Shown: in pieces, positions 35,358 through 47,854 of the stretch
Numbering within the stretch: the stretch's first letter is position 1
Layout: each line of letters begins with the position of its first letter
Assembly: GCA_014871385.1 (NCBI GenBank)
Contig: CM026429.1
Coordinates: 10,569,640-10,633,639, forward strand
DNA length: 64,000 nucleotides
Reading direction: 5' to 3'
Source of the DNA: Ceratodon purpureus
Taxonomy: Eukaryota > Streptophyta > Bryopsida > Pseudoditrichales > Ditrichaceae
Program-made: the position numbers and the translations under genes
Notes under the pieces: generated by a model
The model's input: the letters and a program-made list of their open reading frames with translations, nothing else
Told to the model about the DNA's origin: nothing
Database searches by the model: none

Positions 35358-38338
35358 ATGGAAGGACCAACTCGTCCAGTGGGCCAGCAGGGAGGGAGTG
35401 CTAGTACAGGTAAAGAGGTGGAAGTGGACTATATTCAAAGAATTATGCGCTCCCTGACAGACTCATCGACGTCATCGCAAGCTGCAGTGCCGTCTCAGTC
35501 TAACGAAGACGAGTCAGGAATTGGCTCAAGCTCCTACAGTTTCAATGATTCATATGCTCGGATTCCTGATGTTAGCCCAGGGCTGAACCCTTGGTCATAC
35601 TTCCCACCTCCACCTGAGCTGCGAGGGTTGGTTGCGGATTCATCTGAGCCTAACTGGAGGTCTACTTACGGCAGTCCGCAGATTCTGAGCCCCATCCAAC
35701 GGGAGATTCTCGTAGACTTTCCATGGTTGAACGATGAGGTTGAGCAGCGGCGCTTGATCAGTAATAGTGTGGGTGCGGTGTCATCTTCCGAAGTGAACTT
35801 TCCTAGATTAACCTCCTCGAGGGAGGAATCCGATGCTTGTACTACATCCGTAAGTGCCCTGGAGCCGTCGATCGAAACTCCCACCGATCAAGTCGCATGG
35901 GCTCAGTCGATGCTGGAGCTTCAAGCATTTGAGAATTCAGCACCTGAAGAATTGCCCTCTGCTAGAGATTCATCGAAGGCTCAAACTCGGTTTCCTGATC
36001 AGGCGGTGTTCCCCGAGCGCTCTACTACGCCGACACCCGCGAATTCAGAGACGCCGTTTAATTCGGAGTCTCTATCGTCATCCCTGAGCGACGGAGAGGC
36101 CGAGCTCAAGAAGGGTAGCCGAAAGAAAGGAGATGATGCTGCAGGCACCTCCGCTCAGAGTGGGAAACGGAAGCGGGCCGCTGCTGAGCAGGAGGATGGA
36201 GAAGATGATAAAAGTGACGACCAGGACACGAAGAAGCCTATGTAAGGAACTGCAACTAAAATGTGAATGAGTTCGAACCAAGTTATGATCTGGGTACTAG
36301 CTTATCAGGGATTAGGATCCAGTAGTGATATTTGGAGATTGTGCTTCTTTTCTGATCGAGTTTGTGTAGGGCTCGTGTTGTTTGCAGAAATCGGCTACGG
36401 AAGAAAGGGGGTGTGAAGCGGGTGCGTGAGCCTCGGTATGCGATTAAAACCAGGACGGACACCGAAGTAATGGACGATGGGTACAAGTGGCGCAAGTATG
36501 GACAGAAAGCCGTCAAAAACAGCCCTCACCCCAGGTACCACTCTCACATAACCTACTACTCTGCTGTGATGTTCATTGTTTCACTATTGCATGCAGTAAT
36601 ATCATGCAGTCTTACAGTCGTCGATTTCGAACAATGCAAGATGCAGCTTATCAAAGTAGTATTGTAACAGTGCCCAAATGTTTCTTAATTGTCAGACTGT
36701 TCTCTTGTAGAATGATCGACTCTTAGACTTCTGTCTGTGGAACTTTCTTGACGCTTAGATTACCCTTGAGGCTTCTACATATGCCGAAGTAGATGATCAC
36801 TGTAACAGTGTCAAGTGAGAGTGACAATGCTGTAGTAGTTGAAGAACCGGTAAGAGTGACTATGTGAGAGTGATATCGTTCATTCTCAAAAGTTTCCGAA
36901 GAGGACGACCCTTGTACGGATTCAGGTCTTATTTATGAACTAAGAGGTTAGATCCAGGCATGCACTCTCATGCTTCAAGAGGACCGTAACCTGGAGATGA
37001 CCTTTCAGGAAAGCTGTGAGGCATAATCAACCAATGATGCTGGCCTTCACTGAGACGAGCATTGCGCAGCCTTAAGTATGACAACCTGTACAGTAGCTAA
37101 ATAGGGAAACATTTATGTACGGAGTGAATCCCGCTTCGAATATTCTCTTTGTAAATTCATTCCTGCGTACAGCAAGCTACAGTGGCGGCTGGTCGATTGA
37201 GTAGCAATTGTACCACAAAGTGATCTATCTTTTTAGACACGTCGACTGAATGCGTTAGGAACAAAACCCAGTCTACGTTATGTTTGAGTATACAAAGCGT
37301 ATACATATACATACACATAGATTCCATTTCTCCAGTAACTCTGTCAAGTTGGTGGGAGGAATGTCTTAATCTCTAAAGAGTCCATGCTTCAATATTGGGT
37401 CCACTAACCGCATGTTTCACATTTTTTCTCTTTAGTTGTACTTCTCCTGTTGCGTCCAACCGACTAGGCACTGTAGTTAAATGTATGACCCCTTGACGAC
37501 TGTGACTAATCAAATCTACATGTTAAAATGTTGCAGGAACTACTACAGGTGCACTACCCCAAACTGTCCTGTGCGCAAGCGCGTGGAGCGCTGTTTGGAG
37601 GATCCGGGGTTGGTGGTGACGACCTACGAAGGAACTCACACTCACCAGTCACCGAGCTTCCTGCGAGGACCACCGGGCTACCCGGGTGGATTACAGGCGC
37701 TCCTGGCCACTCTGAGCCACCATTACATGCTCGCAGGCAACCCACCATTGCCACCGCTTAATTCACCCCACAGTAGCACTGGCTTTCCCCTGTCCGGCTC
37801 GGACCCTTACCGGTCATCGCCACTGTGGCTATCGCAGCTGCAATCACAAGGCGCCATTCAAGAGAATTTGAATCTGGTCCGGGCGCATGAGCAGCTAGTA
37901 AGACTGCATCAGGCCGAGGCCGAGGCCGCCTGGGCTTCGTCCATCAAGAGTGAACCTAGCTTCCAGTTCCCGGGACAGGCTCATGGACCCAGTTTCTCCA
38001 ATTTGAGTTCACTGTCAGATCTTACCTATGACTCTAGAGTGAGCCATTATGATACCCTTAACAAGTCTTCCGTTTCGGATCAACTAGGTGGTGGCCAGAT
38101 CAATCACTTAGATTATAGCTCTTTGATTAGCGGCGCAGGACCATTCCCTTCTGTCCAGCAGCAGCACGCACCTTTCGGTCGGCGGTCGGAATATGTTGAA
38201 GCTGGAGTTCTCTCAAGAGAGGATGAAAACTTTAGAGCTGCCCCTTGTAGTCAAGACTCATCCGGGGCTTCTAGTGATCATGGTGGCCTTTTAGAGGACA
38301 TGTTCAGACCCTCAAATCCCTCAAATTCCAGAGCTTGA
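35358..38338 (+). CDS. WRKY transcription factor, group IIc
   Basis: A nuclear DNA-binding regulator expected to bind W-boxes (TTGACY). Three exons: 35358-36241, 36388-36534 and 37537-38338. The donors are GTAAGG and GTACCA; the acceptors are TTTGCAG and TTGCAG. The product is 610 residues. Residues 1-294 are Ser/Pro/Glu-rich and end in basic stretches ([14 protein letters not shown]) likely to act as nuclear localisation signals. The WRKY domain has WRKYGQK at 329-335 and a C-X4-C-X23-H-X1-H zinc ligand set (C349, C354, H378, H380). The second intron splits the Arg codon after SPHP, the conserved R-type position. The C-terminal 230 residues are Ser/Gln/Pro-rich. The start is the ATG at 35358 (G at -3 and +4); the frame stays open upstream but has no ATG there. 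The [17 protein letters not shown] lead-in fits group IIc. Biological role unknown. Confidence 0.92.
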
Positions 38339-41295
38339 ACGTATTCAACGATTCATTTTCTTACTGTATATTTAAAGATAATGTACATTCGATGTTCAAT
38401 TCGAACACTCACTTTATTCACATGATAGTATCCATGTAAAGATCATATTGTTCCATTTCTGTTATCATATGCACACACATACACACATACTTTTATACAA
38501 GGCATGGCTCGAATGGATATATTATTATACTGCTTCGGAGCTGAGTGCAGCTAGCACAAGGCATATCGATATGAAGCTTAGGTGTGCCACCACAGGGATG
38601 AATCATTAGCTTCTACGTTGGTATACGTTTGTCAACTCTTTTTAGATCAGTACAACGCAAGAGGCGCCGACCCCAACTGCTTCTCCTACCTTCAATGATG
38701 CATTGTGAGCATCTTACATGATACAGAATTGAAGTCGGTCGCCAGAGTCTACGCCTTGCAAGCATGGGACCACGTCCAATTCTCTGAAACTGCAGTCTCA
38801 ACCGTGTGGTTCTTGAGTCAACTTCAGTATTCCTTGCGACCAGTGTTAGGAGCAAATGAATAATTAGAGTAATTAACCCTGGGAATTTCATCAATTGTTT
38901 TTGGGAAGCAAGATTGACTGCTAATATGAGCACTAACTGGATAAACTTGTAAATTAGTCCCTGATTTGGCTGTATAAGACGATCAGTATAATTCTCTAAA
39001 ACTAGCTGCTTTTTCACATGATGTTCATCTTGATTAAGGGATTGCAAGTATTGTCTCTGCTATCACTGAGATAAGTACCAATTGGAAATCTAGTAAGTGA
39101 TTGGAACAGAATTAATCTTGGGATTCTCGGAACTCCGCGTTTCAGAAGCTGCCACATCACTTCTACAGAGCAACTTTCCCGTACACTCCTGGCCGGCGTA
39201 GTCCTTTTTCAGTTCAAAGCTGGAAAGGACCACTTCGAAGGAAACTTTAAGTAGTCGAACTCTTTGCAGGGACTGAACTAGAAAGTGTACCGGACCCACG
39301 ACCATCACTGGTGATATTTGCTTGAATATTCTACAGTCTTGTTTTTGCCGTGTGGACTCAAGTATGTTGTTTCCAAGTTCTTTGCTGCGCTGCACGACCC
39401 CATCATAGAATGAGTGCTTGATTTCACCAAGGTTGAGGCCTGCGGTTCGTGCAAGAAGTTATGACTTTTAATTTACTAATTCATCTCACTGCCACAACAT
39501 CGAAATAAAATCATGTTTAAAGCAAGTAATAGAAAAGGTAATAGGGACTAACATTCGGCAATCTGCTTTCTCTACTGATCTGGCCCCACCATGATCTCTG
39601 TATTATCTCCTGCATGTAGATGCTGAATCTAGCTTTCGATCGTTGTCATTAACAGTGGAACTGAAGGCCCCTGTTATTCGAGTTTTCTGGTACATGCATG
39701 TTAGGCATATACTCCTCTTCTGGGGACCCTCTGCTTGCATTCACTTTCTGCAATGAAATCGTCTTTCATCTGGGCCAAAAAGAAGAAAAAATGGCTCATG
39801 CTAATCTTGCTGTTCCTCAATTTCTTGAGCCTGATTTCCTACAGACAGAATCTGGCATATTAGAATAAAAACGGTTCATTCAAGACACCCTTCGTGCAAA
39901 TTTGCTATTACTTTGCACAAACGAATAAACTCAGAGCCAATAAACTCTAGTATCTGAAACAAGCATTCTGTTTCCATACAGATACTACATAGCCTTACAT
40001 GCATTGGACCTCAACAAACGCATCGTCGCCCCGCCCCGCCTCAGTACAAGTAAGGGCTTTCCGGAACTATTCACCTCGAAAGGCCAATTTTAGAGAATTA
40101 ACCAATGAATACCAACCCTATCCCCATAATCATCATAATAACCCCCCAAACATCATGCTGTGGCTAACTGCTTAGAATCCCACCTTTCAAATTAGTATTA
40201 ACTACCAAAGCGATCATAGTTACTATTCTTCCTCGAAAGGTGAATCTGGATTAATTAATAACGATTCGATGACCATTAAGTGTTAAATTACGTTCTCCTG
40301 GCTCCTACACATCATCCTCTGATCTTAACACACACAGCTAGCTCGTGGCCTTTCAGCTCTGTGGGTGCGGCACAGAGGCGACGTCGACAATATAAGCAGC
40401 TTTAACCTGATGATGAGGTGATTGACACCCCTGCGGACTGAAAATCCCAGTCAGACCAGTTGCCCAGAGGCCTGTACGATTGTCCCTGCCCCGCTAGAAA
40501 CTAGTTGTAAGGCTGCACGTTGGGCGATCAGTGAACGAGTCAGAATTTGACTTTGAATGGAATTTTCACCGTTGGAGCACATGCTCTGCGCTCCGCAGGC
40601 TGAAGGGACGCGCAGGCAAGACTCCCCGATTTGATCCGCCCCCGGGGTGGAAAGCTGGAAACTGGAAAGTAAGAAAAGCATGATGCGCATGTGGGGTCCT
40701 CGATGTGGAAGCTCAACGTTTACATGATGATCGATAATTAACCTCACAGTTTGAACCGAGCTGGTTCACTGGTCGCTTCTTCCTCGCCATCCCTTGCCAG
40801 CTCCGAGTGAAAGTGGATTAACTTAGCACGCTGGACGATCGATCGATCCACAGCTAGCTAGCCATATGATCTGGTGCGATCAGCGATCTAGCGAGATCGT
40901 GATGATTTTCTGTGGTACTGTTTCCGTTCATGGGCGTCAACAGACACTTTCTACTTCCAATCGCTGTGCGCGTGCAATGTCCCTCGGCTGTACAGGTTCG
41001 TGCGAGAAGTCGTTGCACGCTTGATTGAGTGAAAATGGGAATTCGAATTCTCCCTCCGGCCTCGGGCGCCTCAACGGCAGAAAATCTAGGAGCTGCATGA
41101 TCTAAGTTACCTTTGCCCGCCCGCAAGGAATTTTGGGGGACATTCACCGCTGCAACTGGGCCAATAGATCTGCCTGAATTCCCTCCCTCGGGTCCTGGAC
41201 CGGGACATTTTAGAGACTTGAACCAACTGGGAAAAACAACTGGAATCGTTGCTTAGATGCCTGAACAGAGGATTTTAAAATTCCCTATGTGCAAG
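38339..41295. other. Downstream of WRKY; no gene seen
   Basis: Roughly balanced base composition for this window. Several unrelated minus-strand frames of up to 144 codons (38613-39047, 39090-39395) are open but show no domain and no splice-consistent continuation. The AATTCGAACACTC to TACACACATAC stretch near 38400-38490 is probably the WRKY 3' end. Confidence 0.45.
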
Positions 41296-41334
41296 CATGA
41301 ATCGAGACCATGAATCGAGACCATGAATCGAGAC
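41296..41334. repeat. 13-bp tandem repeat, three units
   Basis: CATGAATCGAGAC is repeated three times without change. Confidence 0.9.
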
Positions 41335-42554
41335 CACATTGATTTCTGATTTCTTGTTTTATGGGATACGACGATGGAAAAAAAAAAAAAAGGTGTTAAA
41401 AGAGTGGTTACCGTCACTGGTCAATTGGGAAGTAAATTTAAAATGGGAAAATGGAAGAAAATGGAGGAAAATTATTCTCATTTTCTGGTTGTGCTTCTCA
41501 TTGTTCTACTAGAAACAAAACACATGTTGTGAGAACAAATCATTCATAGAAATTTAGTACATTAATATTTATATTAAATCTAATATCAAAAAATTCTATA
41601 TACTTTTTAGAATGCAGAAGAGACTTCAGTAACATGAAGTCACAAGTGTCGTGATGTGGAGATTGGAAAGTCCATTCACAAACGCTAGTCTTTGTGGTAG
41701 GCAAGTATTCAATGCCACCAAATGATCTAATTGCTAAAGAGGTTTGTATTGGAATACCTTGATAGTTGTATGGTAAGGTGTACCACTTTGACTATCAAAG
41801 ATATGTGCATTAAGTGCACTATATGGATTTTTGAAAAACAAATTTAAAATTTTTGGAGATAATTTAGATAGAATCAAACTAATAAGCTGTAAAATTGATA
41901 TATAATTCAAAGATTTTTTTAAAAGTCACCAGCTTTGTTTAAAGAAATATGAAATTTCAAAACTACCTTTTTCAAACAAAGAATTTTGTGAATGCAAAGA
42001 AAATTCAATGATAAATATTGTCTGTGATACCTTTTTTTTTTGGATAAGTTCAATACATAGTCAATTGTGTAACTTATCCAGATTGATTTAATTATTTTAA
42101 AATTATTCAAACTTTTTGTAATATACTTAAAAGTACCAAACGTTTTAATGTATTATATTACAAAAAAATTCAATATATAATATATTATTGAATAAAATTT
42201 TACAAAAAAATTTCAATGAAAAAAATCTTATATAAACCAAAACAAATTGGATTTCAAAATTCAAATAGAACACCGTAAAGAAAGTACTTTTTCTCAAAAA
42301 AAGAATCATCTAACTACATTAAATTTTTAGTTATGCACAAAGTTCTTTAATCTAACAACTTCCTTTAAAATCAAACCTATATTTGTAAATAGAGAATTTA
42401 TTTATTTTTAGTTTCAAAAATATTTTTTTATCTAATAAAACACTTACTAAGTTTAAAAATCTTACAAAACATTGATAGGTGTACATGGTCTTCAACATTT
42501 TGAAGCACACCATATATCTAACTTGGTAAGGCCTCTTTAGACTCTTAGTCCACC
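41335..42554. other. AT-rich intergenic DNA
   Basis: Very AT-rich with poly(A) and poly(T) runs (for example 41375-41390). No gene recognised. Confidence 0.55.
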
Positions 42555-43250
42555 TCCACCTATTGAAATTGAATTAGATTTGGGCAAAATTGAAATTGTG
42601 CATGTTGTTTGTCATAGGAGAAAATGGTGTGGAAAAACAACTATTTCTACTATCCTTAAAAGTCTCACATATGCTATAGATTGTAAAATTGTAGTGAACA
42701 AGTAAAAAAAAGGTTTTGAGATTGATTGTTGAGAAGTTGACAATTCTTTAATAATTGCTCAACTGTTTTTGAAGGAATTAATATTACGTCAATGCTGGAA
42801 GAGATTGAGGTTGCTCTAGAATCAAATACACGTGAATTTTAATTGTGATGCCAAAGAAGTGTTGAATTGTTTTAAGAGTCTTGACAATGTAACAAATTTA
42901 TATACCTCGATGCAAAGACTAGATAGATCTCTTTTATCATCAAGGAGATTGTTGCCATTGCAGAGGCTGGGTGTCCTCCCTACATTGGATATGTGAAAAC
43001 AAAAGTTTGTGCATACTTTGAAACATTTTTCTTCAAGCATGAGGCATTTTGTAAAAATCTCAAGGCACATATTGAAGTGAAGGAAAACAAATGTATGGAG
43101 ATAGAACATCAAGAGGAGGTGATAGAGAAACAATACTTGGAACATGTGGATCAAGAGGTTTTGTTTATGGTTCCAAACAATCAATCAAACATGCTTTCAA
43201 TTATAAGGCCTTTTATTTTTTATTTTGATTTATTGACTTATTTGTTGTAG
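42555..43250 (+). pseudogene. Possible decayed P-loop NTPase-like pseudogene
   Basis: Read across frames, the start resembles a protein segment with IEIELDLGKIEIVHVV followed by a region close to a Walker A loop (GENGV, then KTTISTILKSLTYAID in a neighbouring frame) around 42615-42660. Several stops and frame changes follow. The last part (42993-43250) is open and Lys/Glu-rich. If real, this is a long-dead copy of a nucleotide-binding protein. The family cannot be named and the resemblance may be chance. Confidence 0.28.
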
Positions 43251-43956
43251 ATTTTGCTAACACAAACATATTGCACATTTGCTTACGCATAAAAAACATA
43301 TAGTGTTTACAATCATTCTTATGTGCACTCTACAAATGGGTCTTCAAAATACCACAAATATGCATAAAGTGTAGTTGTTAAAATGATGTTTTTTATTGAA
43401 CATGTAACAAACATGAATACAATTTCCTATTGCATGGCACTCATGTTGCATAGTTTGAGCTAGTTGCATGTAAAAAACAAGTATTAGACATCTTAGTGCG
43501 GAATTTGATGACTGTAATTTGAAAGACAAATTTGTCGTTGGTTTTCACACTTCAAGTCAATCTAGATGGGTCCAAGGTACAAAAAGTGTTTTAGAGTGCA
43601 TTTTTGAGAAGAATTGAATTTACTTATCAATGTTAAAATGTATTTTAGAAGGATTTGCTCAATACCCGTGTATAAACTATGATGACATTAACTATATTGT
43701 AGGCCTTTGAAAGCAAAAAGAAAGTGATATCTACATAAGAAATCTATTGTTCTAGTGCTCACATATTGTATTTATTGGGCCTTATTGAATAAATTGAAGA
43801 TTATCAAATCAAGCTAAATTACTTTCTAAAAACATCTTTGGATTTGAAAAAATGTAGCCAAAATGCGGGCAATAGTCTGAACATTTTGAACATTTCTAGA
43901 CCCACATTTATTTTTCTATTCTTGTCAATCTAAATTTAGAAAAATAAAATAATAGT
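43251..43956. other. AT-rich spacer, no gene seen
   Basis: Nothing recognised. Confidence 0.5.
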
Positions 43957-43960
43957 TTAA

Positions 43961-44205
43961 CCTCTAAAGCATCAACTCAGCACTTTTGGTATGATTTGGG
44001 GTCTCGCCAGGCTCCTTATGATTCATTTTTTAGCGGATGAAGCTGTAACTTTTGGCACATCAGGTCCAATCCTCATATCTTTCAAACAAGACCAAATTTA
44101 ACTTCCATCCGATCCGTAGTGTAGGAGTTATTTATGTTTGAAAATCAAAATTTAATTCAAGGCAGTTGGGGGAGGTTCATGGCCAATGGAAGTGAGGTAG
44201 AAATT
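43961..44205 (-). mobile_element. TTAA-bounded MITE, family B, partial reverse copy
   Basis: It follows TTAA (43957-43960) and starts CCTCTAAAGCATCAACTCAG. It matches the reverse complement of the right end of 15666-16757, including the GGTATGATTT and CTTTCAAACAAGACC regions. Similarity fades near 44205 and no second end is present. Confidence 0.65.
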
Positions 44206-45143
44206 CTGCCCTTCTTGGAGGAAAGGAGGTTTAATTAAAGGGTTGGGCAGCATTTGTAGGGGATGACAGCAGGGGCTAATTATGGTTCTTTGTGTCATGG
44301 GATTCCAAACGGTTGACCTTGTTAGTGAACACTTCCCCATAACCACATAATACACAAGGCATGCAAGTTTAGGGTGCAAATAATGAAAAAATCAAAGATG
44401 CTAATCAACAAGGTTAGGGCTGACTGCCGACACTCACAGCCATTACTCATTAGTCACAGACATGAGTATACAAATAATGCACTCCCCAGAGTGAACCATC
44501 ATCACACTAAACCAACATCATGACACATAGCAGCAACACTAAATCCACATGGACACAAGGTTCTGCATCATAATAGAGAGGAGTGGGAAGGGGGGTCACT
44601 ATGATCGTATTGATCTGCGGCGTTTTGCATGGCTATCGACATCAGCTGCAACTGAAGAAATCCGATCGTGAGTTCACCGTCAATGAGGTCGGCGGTCAAC
44701 TGCAAGGGCATACCGACATCGAGCCGGAGGTCAAGAGGGAGGCGGAACGGCAACTGCAAGTGATAGGAGGGACGGCAACTACAGGTGAGAAGTCGGCAGT
44801 CGACAGGGAAGGGATATCACAAGAGGTCGACAACTCACCTTGACTCGAGAAGGGCGGTCCACAGCAAGGGGAGATCGGCGTCAGAAGTTGGGAGGGAGGC
44901 GAGACGACGACTACAGCCGAGAGGTAGACAACAAGAGAGAGAAAAGGAGGGAAGTCGACGGTAGGGGGTCCACTTCAACAGGGGCTGCGGAGTTTTGAAA
45001 TGAGTCTGCAACCTCAGCGTTTCGGCAACAGATTCTTCCGTTGGAGGCGACATTCTTGTGGGTGACTTCAAAGAACCCTGCAGTAGTGGAAGTAAGCGTG
45101 ATTTGTCAAAGGTAGAAATAACTGCTTCTACGAATCTACACTA
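44206..45143. other. Spacer before the piggyBac relic
   Basis: The region from 44580 to 45080 is purine-rich and GC-richer, with repeated CGGCAACTGCAAG, GTCGACA and GGAGGC phrases. It may be the 5' part of the piggyBac element, but neither a TTAA end nor inverted repeats could be matched to the right side. Confidence 0.35.
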
Positions 45144-47854
45144 ATGGCGCCAAAACCGCGTTACAAACACCATGCTAAGGTGGTGTGCAGGAGCATGCGC
45201 CTAGCAAATCTGGAGGATCATTCTTCTACCTCATCTCCACCTCCTATTATTCCACCAACCATCCACTCCACACCACCACGTCCTCCCTCTTCCATTTCCG
45301 AAGCGGATATGACAGTTATGAGGAATATTTCTTGCAGTTGAAGGTATTTTACAAAATAACAATACGAATGAAGAGGAATGGGGGAGGGAGTCCTCTTGTG
45401 ATGTTGAATCTAAATCTAACAATGATGAGAGAGTCATGCAAGGAGGTGGATTAGAGGACATTACCTAGCCTCTAGAGCTTCTTCACAAGCCACAGTCAAG
45501 ACGTCGAAAACACAACAGTAACACTGCAAGAGAAGAGGAACGTGGAGGAGGTAGACGTATAGAGGGAGTCGATGGCGTTGATGATGGGGAAGGAGAAAGG
45601 GGTGTGGGGTTACATGCAGGAGGCACAGGTTTGCGATTCAAAGAGTAGAGGGGAGCTCTGGGCGGAGACGAGCATGCAGGGGAATGGACGGGAGAAGACA
45701 TGCATGTTGAAGACGAAGAGGGAATGAACAGGGGGCCGGGTTTGGAGAGAGAAGGGGGGGTTACAGTGGGGGAGAGCAAGGAGGGAGGGGGCGAGGGACC
45801 GGGATGGGAGAGTAGGGATTGAGGAGGAGGGGTTACGGTGGGCGGGACCGGGGAGGGAGGGGGTGAGATAGCGGGCGGGGAGATCGGAGGTCGGGGACGA
45901 GGGAAAGCAAAGGGCAGGACCGGGGAGGGAGCGGGCGAGGAGATTGGGGTTTGAGGAGGGGTGGGTATAGTGGGTAGGACCGGGGAGGGGGGAAGAGAGA
46001 GAGAGCGGGCAGAGAGACCGGAGGATGGGAAGGGGAGTGGAAGACATCTTGATGTTGGAGCACCCGAAGATAATGAGAATTTGGATAGGCGTGAAGGAGT
46101 TGCAAATGATGGCATGCCTAATGAGATTATACGAAGGGCAATCAGAGGGAGATACAGACGGACAGGAGCATTTGTGGCACAATTGAGTGATGATTCCATG
46201 AGTTCATACAATGAGTATGAAAGTGAAGATGAGAGTGATGGAGTTCTGAGTGAGGGATATGTGGGTGAAGTTGTAGAGGAAAATGTATAGTTGGAAAATG
46301 GGAATGAATTTTGGGGACATGAACACTATACATATGAATCAATTCTAAATGCATTTCATGGAGTTAGTGGAACTACTCGCTTGTTTGAAGTTTTACCGAC
46401 TATTATGCAACTTTGGGATTTATTTTGGCCCTACAACTTACTACGGAGAATTGTTAGGGAGACCAATCGATATGCTAACTGCTTCAATGAAGTTTTATGG
46501 AGGACAATTGGGGGGCGAAATTTGGCCATTGCAGATTTTAGGGCATTTTTGGCTATCTATATCTATATGGGAATGAAGAAGCAACCAAACATGAAGACAT
46601 ATTGGGAGAGAATTGTGTCTATTTTTCATTGCCCCATAATTTCCAACATCATGACTTTGGCAAGGTTTAGGGAATTGAGGCGGTGTATGCATATTTCCGA
46701 TCCGGATACATACCATAATGTTGAGCGAGGCCAAGTAGGATACGACAAGATGAGGCAAGTTCGATGGCTGGTAAATGATATTAGAGAGGCATGCAAAAGA
46801 AAGTGGGCATTAGGGGAGTATATCATTATAAATGAGATGATGATCCGATATAAGGGATGATATTGCCCTGCAAGACAGTATATGCCGAAGAAGCCGCAGA
46901 AATGAGGCATCAAGGTTTGGTACTTAGCGGATTCTAAATCAAAGTTTGTGTATAGCTTTTATATCTATAGTGGTCGTGACATTGAAGAACAAATTGTGGT
47001 GGGGGTACCTCAGGGTAGACCAAGTATACCGCATAGGGTAGTTCTGAGATTGGTTGAAGGCTTAGAGAATAAGGGCCATTGTGTGGTCATAGACAACTAC
47101 TTGACATCCGTGCCTTTGTTCAATGAATTAGTAACCATGGGGATTTATGCAACAGATACCGGACGATCTAACCGCGTTGGGCTTCCGACATATTTGAAGA
47201 CACTTCGGAATTTTAGAAGATCACCGTAAGGATTCCTAAAGTGGAGAATGCATCGCAGCCGTGGCATGTCCTGTGTTATGTGGAAGGACAAGCGGCCAGT
47301 CCTTTTATTGTCTTCTCACGCGAATCCTATTACTTCTCCAAATGAGCCACGAGTAGTGGTACCTCGGAGAAACGAAGCCATTAGAGAAGACATTCCCACA
47401 TCTCCGATTTTAGTAGAGTATACGAAGTATATGCGCAAAGTAGATGTGGCGGACCAACTCCGCGCATCGTACTCTAGTCAAACACGGAGCCACAAATGGT
47501 GGCATCGTGTGTTCTGGTTCTTGATTGACAGTGGACACAACGGTAGTCAACATATATGTGATGTACCTCAACCAAGTTTCTTGTGGTAGAATTGTAGAGC
47601 TTCCTATGACTCACGTGCAGTTCAAGACCAAGTTATGCGAGGAGCTTCTAGAGCATTATGAGTTGCGTTCAGACCGCGAGAACACATTTTGAGCACACAG
47701 ACCGCGTGTTCACGTATTGTCTCATTCAGATTTGAGGAGAGCATGTGTGGTATGCAGGGCACGGGCAGTTCGTACTTATTGTTTTCAGTGCGACAGACAA
47801 TTCATGTGTTGGAGAAATCCTAATTGTTTTGAGTTGTTTCACACAAATATGTAA
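45144..47854 (+). pseudogene. piggyBac-type transposase, broken
   Basis: A cut-and-paste DNA transposase of the DDE_Tnp_1_7 (piggyBac) family. From about 45540 to 47540 a single reading frame carries: a Gly/Glu-rich repeat region (45540-46020); an acidic stretch (DDSMSSYNEYESEDESDG); the catalytic core with TNRYANCFNE, MGMKKQPNMKTYW, IINEMMIRYKG, YMPKKPQK, GIKVWYLADSKSKF, VVIDNYLTSVPLF, then YMRKVDVADQLRASYSSQ; and WWHRVFWFLIDSG. After a frameshift near 47545 the C-terminal cysteine-rich domain follows (RACVVCRARAVRTYCFQC, then MCWRNPNCFELFH). In-frame stops include 46288 (TAG), 46858 (TGA), one near 46903 (TGA, in place of the Trp before GIKVW) and 47227 (TAA). The first catalytic Asp (DE in the family) reads NE here, so this copy is dead. 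The N-terminal boundary is uncertain. Confidence 0.88.
45769..46020 (+). repeat. Imperfect minisatellite, GGGACCGGGGAGGGAG core
   Basis: About four diverged units of roughly 60-75 bp around a GGGACCGGGGAGGGAG core. They lie in frame with the transposase and would encode Gly/Glu/Arg-rich repeats (such as GGTGEGGGEIAGGEI). The other strand gives long Ser/Pro-rich open frames that are shadows of this composition. Confidence 0.7.

Noticed and set aside
38613-39395. Two minus-strand frames downstream of WRKY
   Set aside because: Open but of ordinary intergenic composition, with no domain, no shared splice sites and no supporting start context.
45483-46211. Long Ser/Pro-rich minus-strand frames
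   Set aside because: They are produced by the purine-rich minisatellite on the other strand, and there is no start context or domain.
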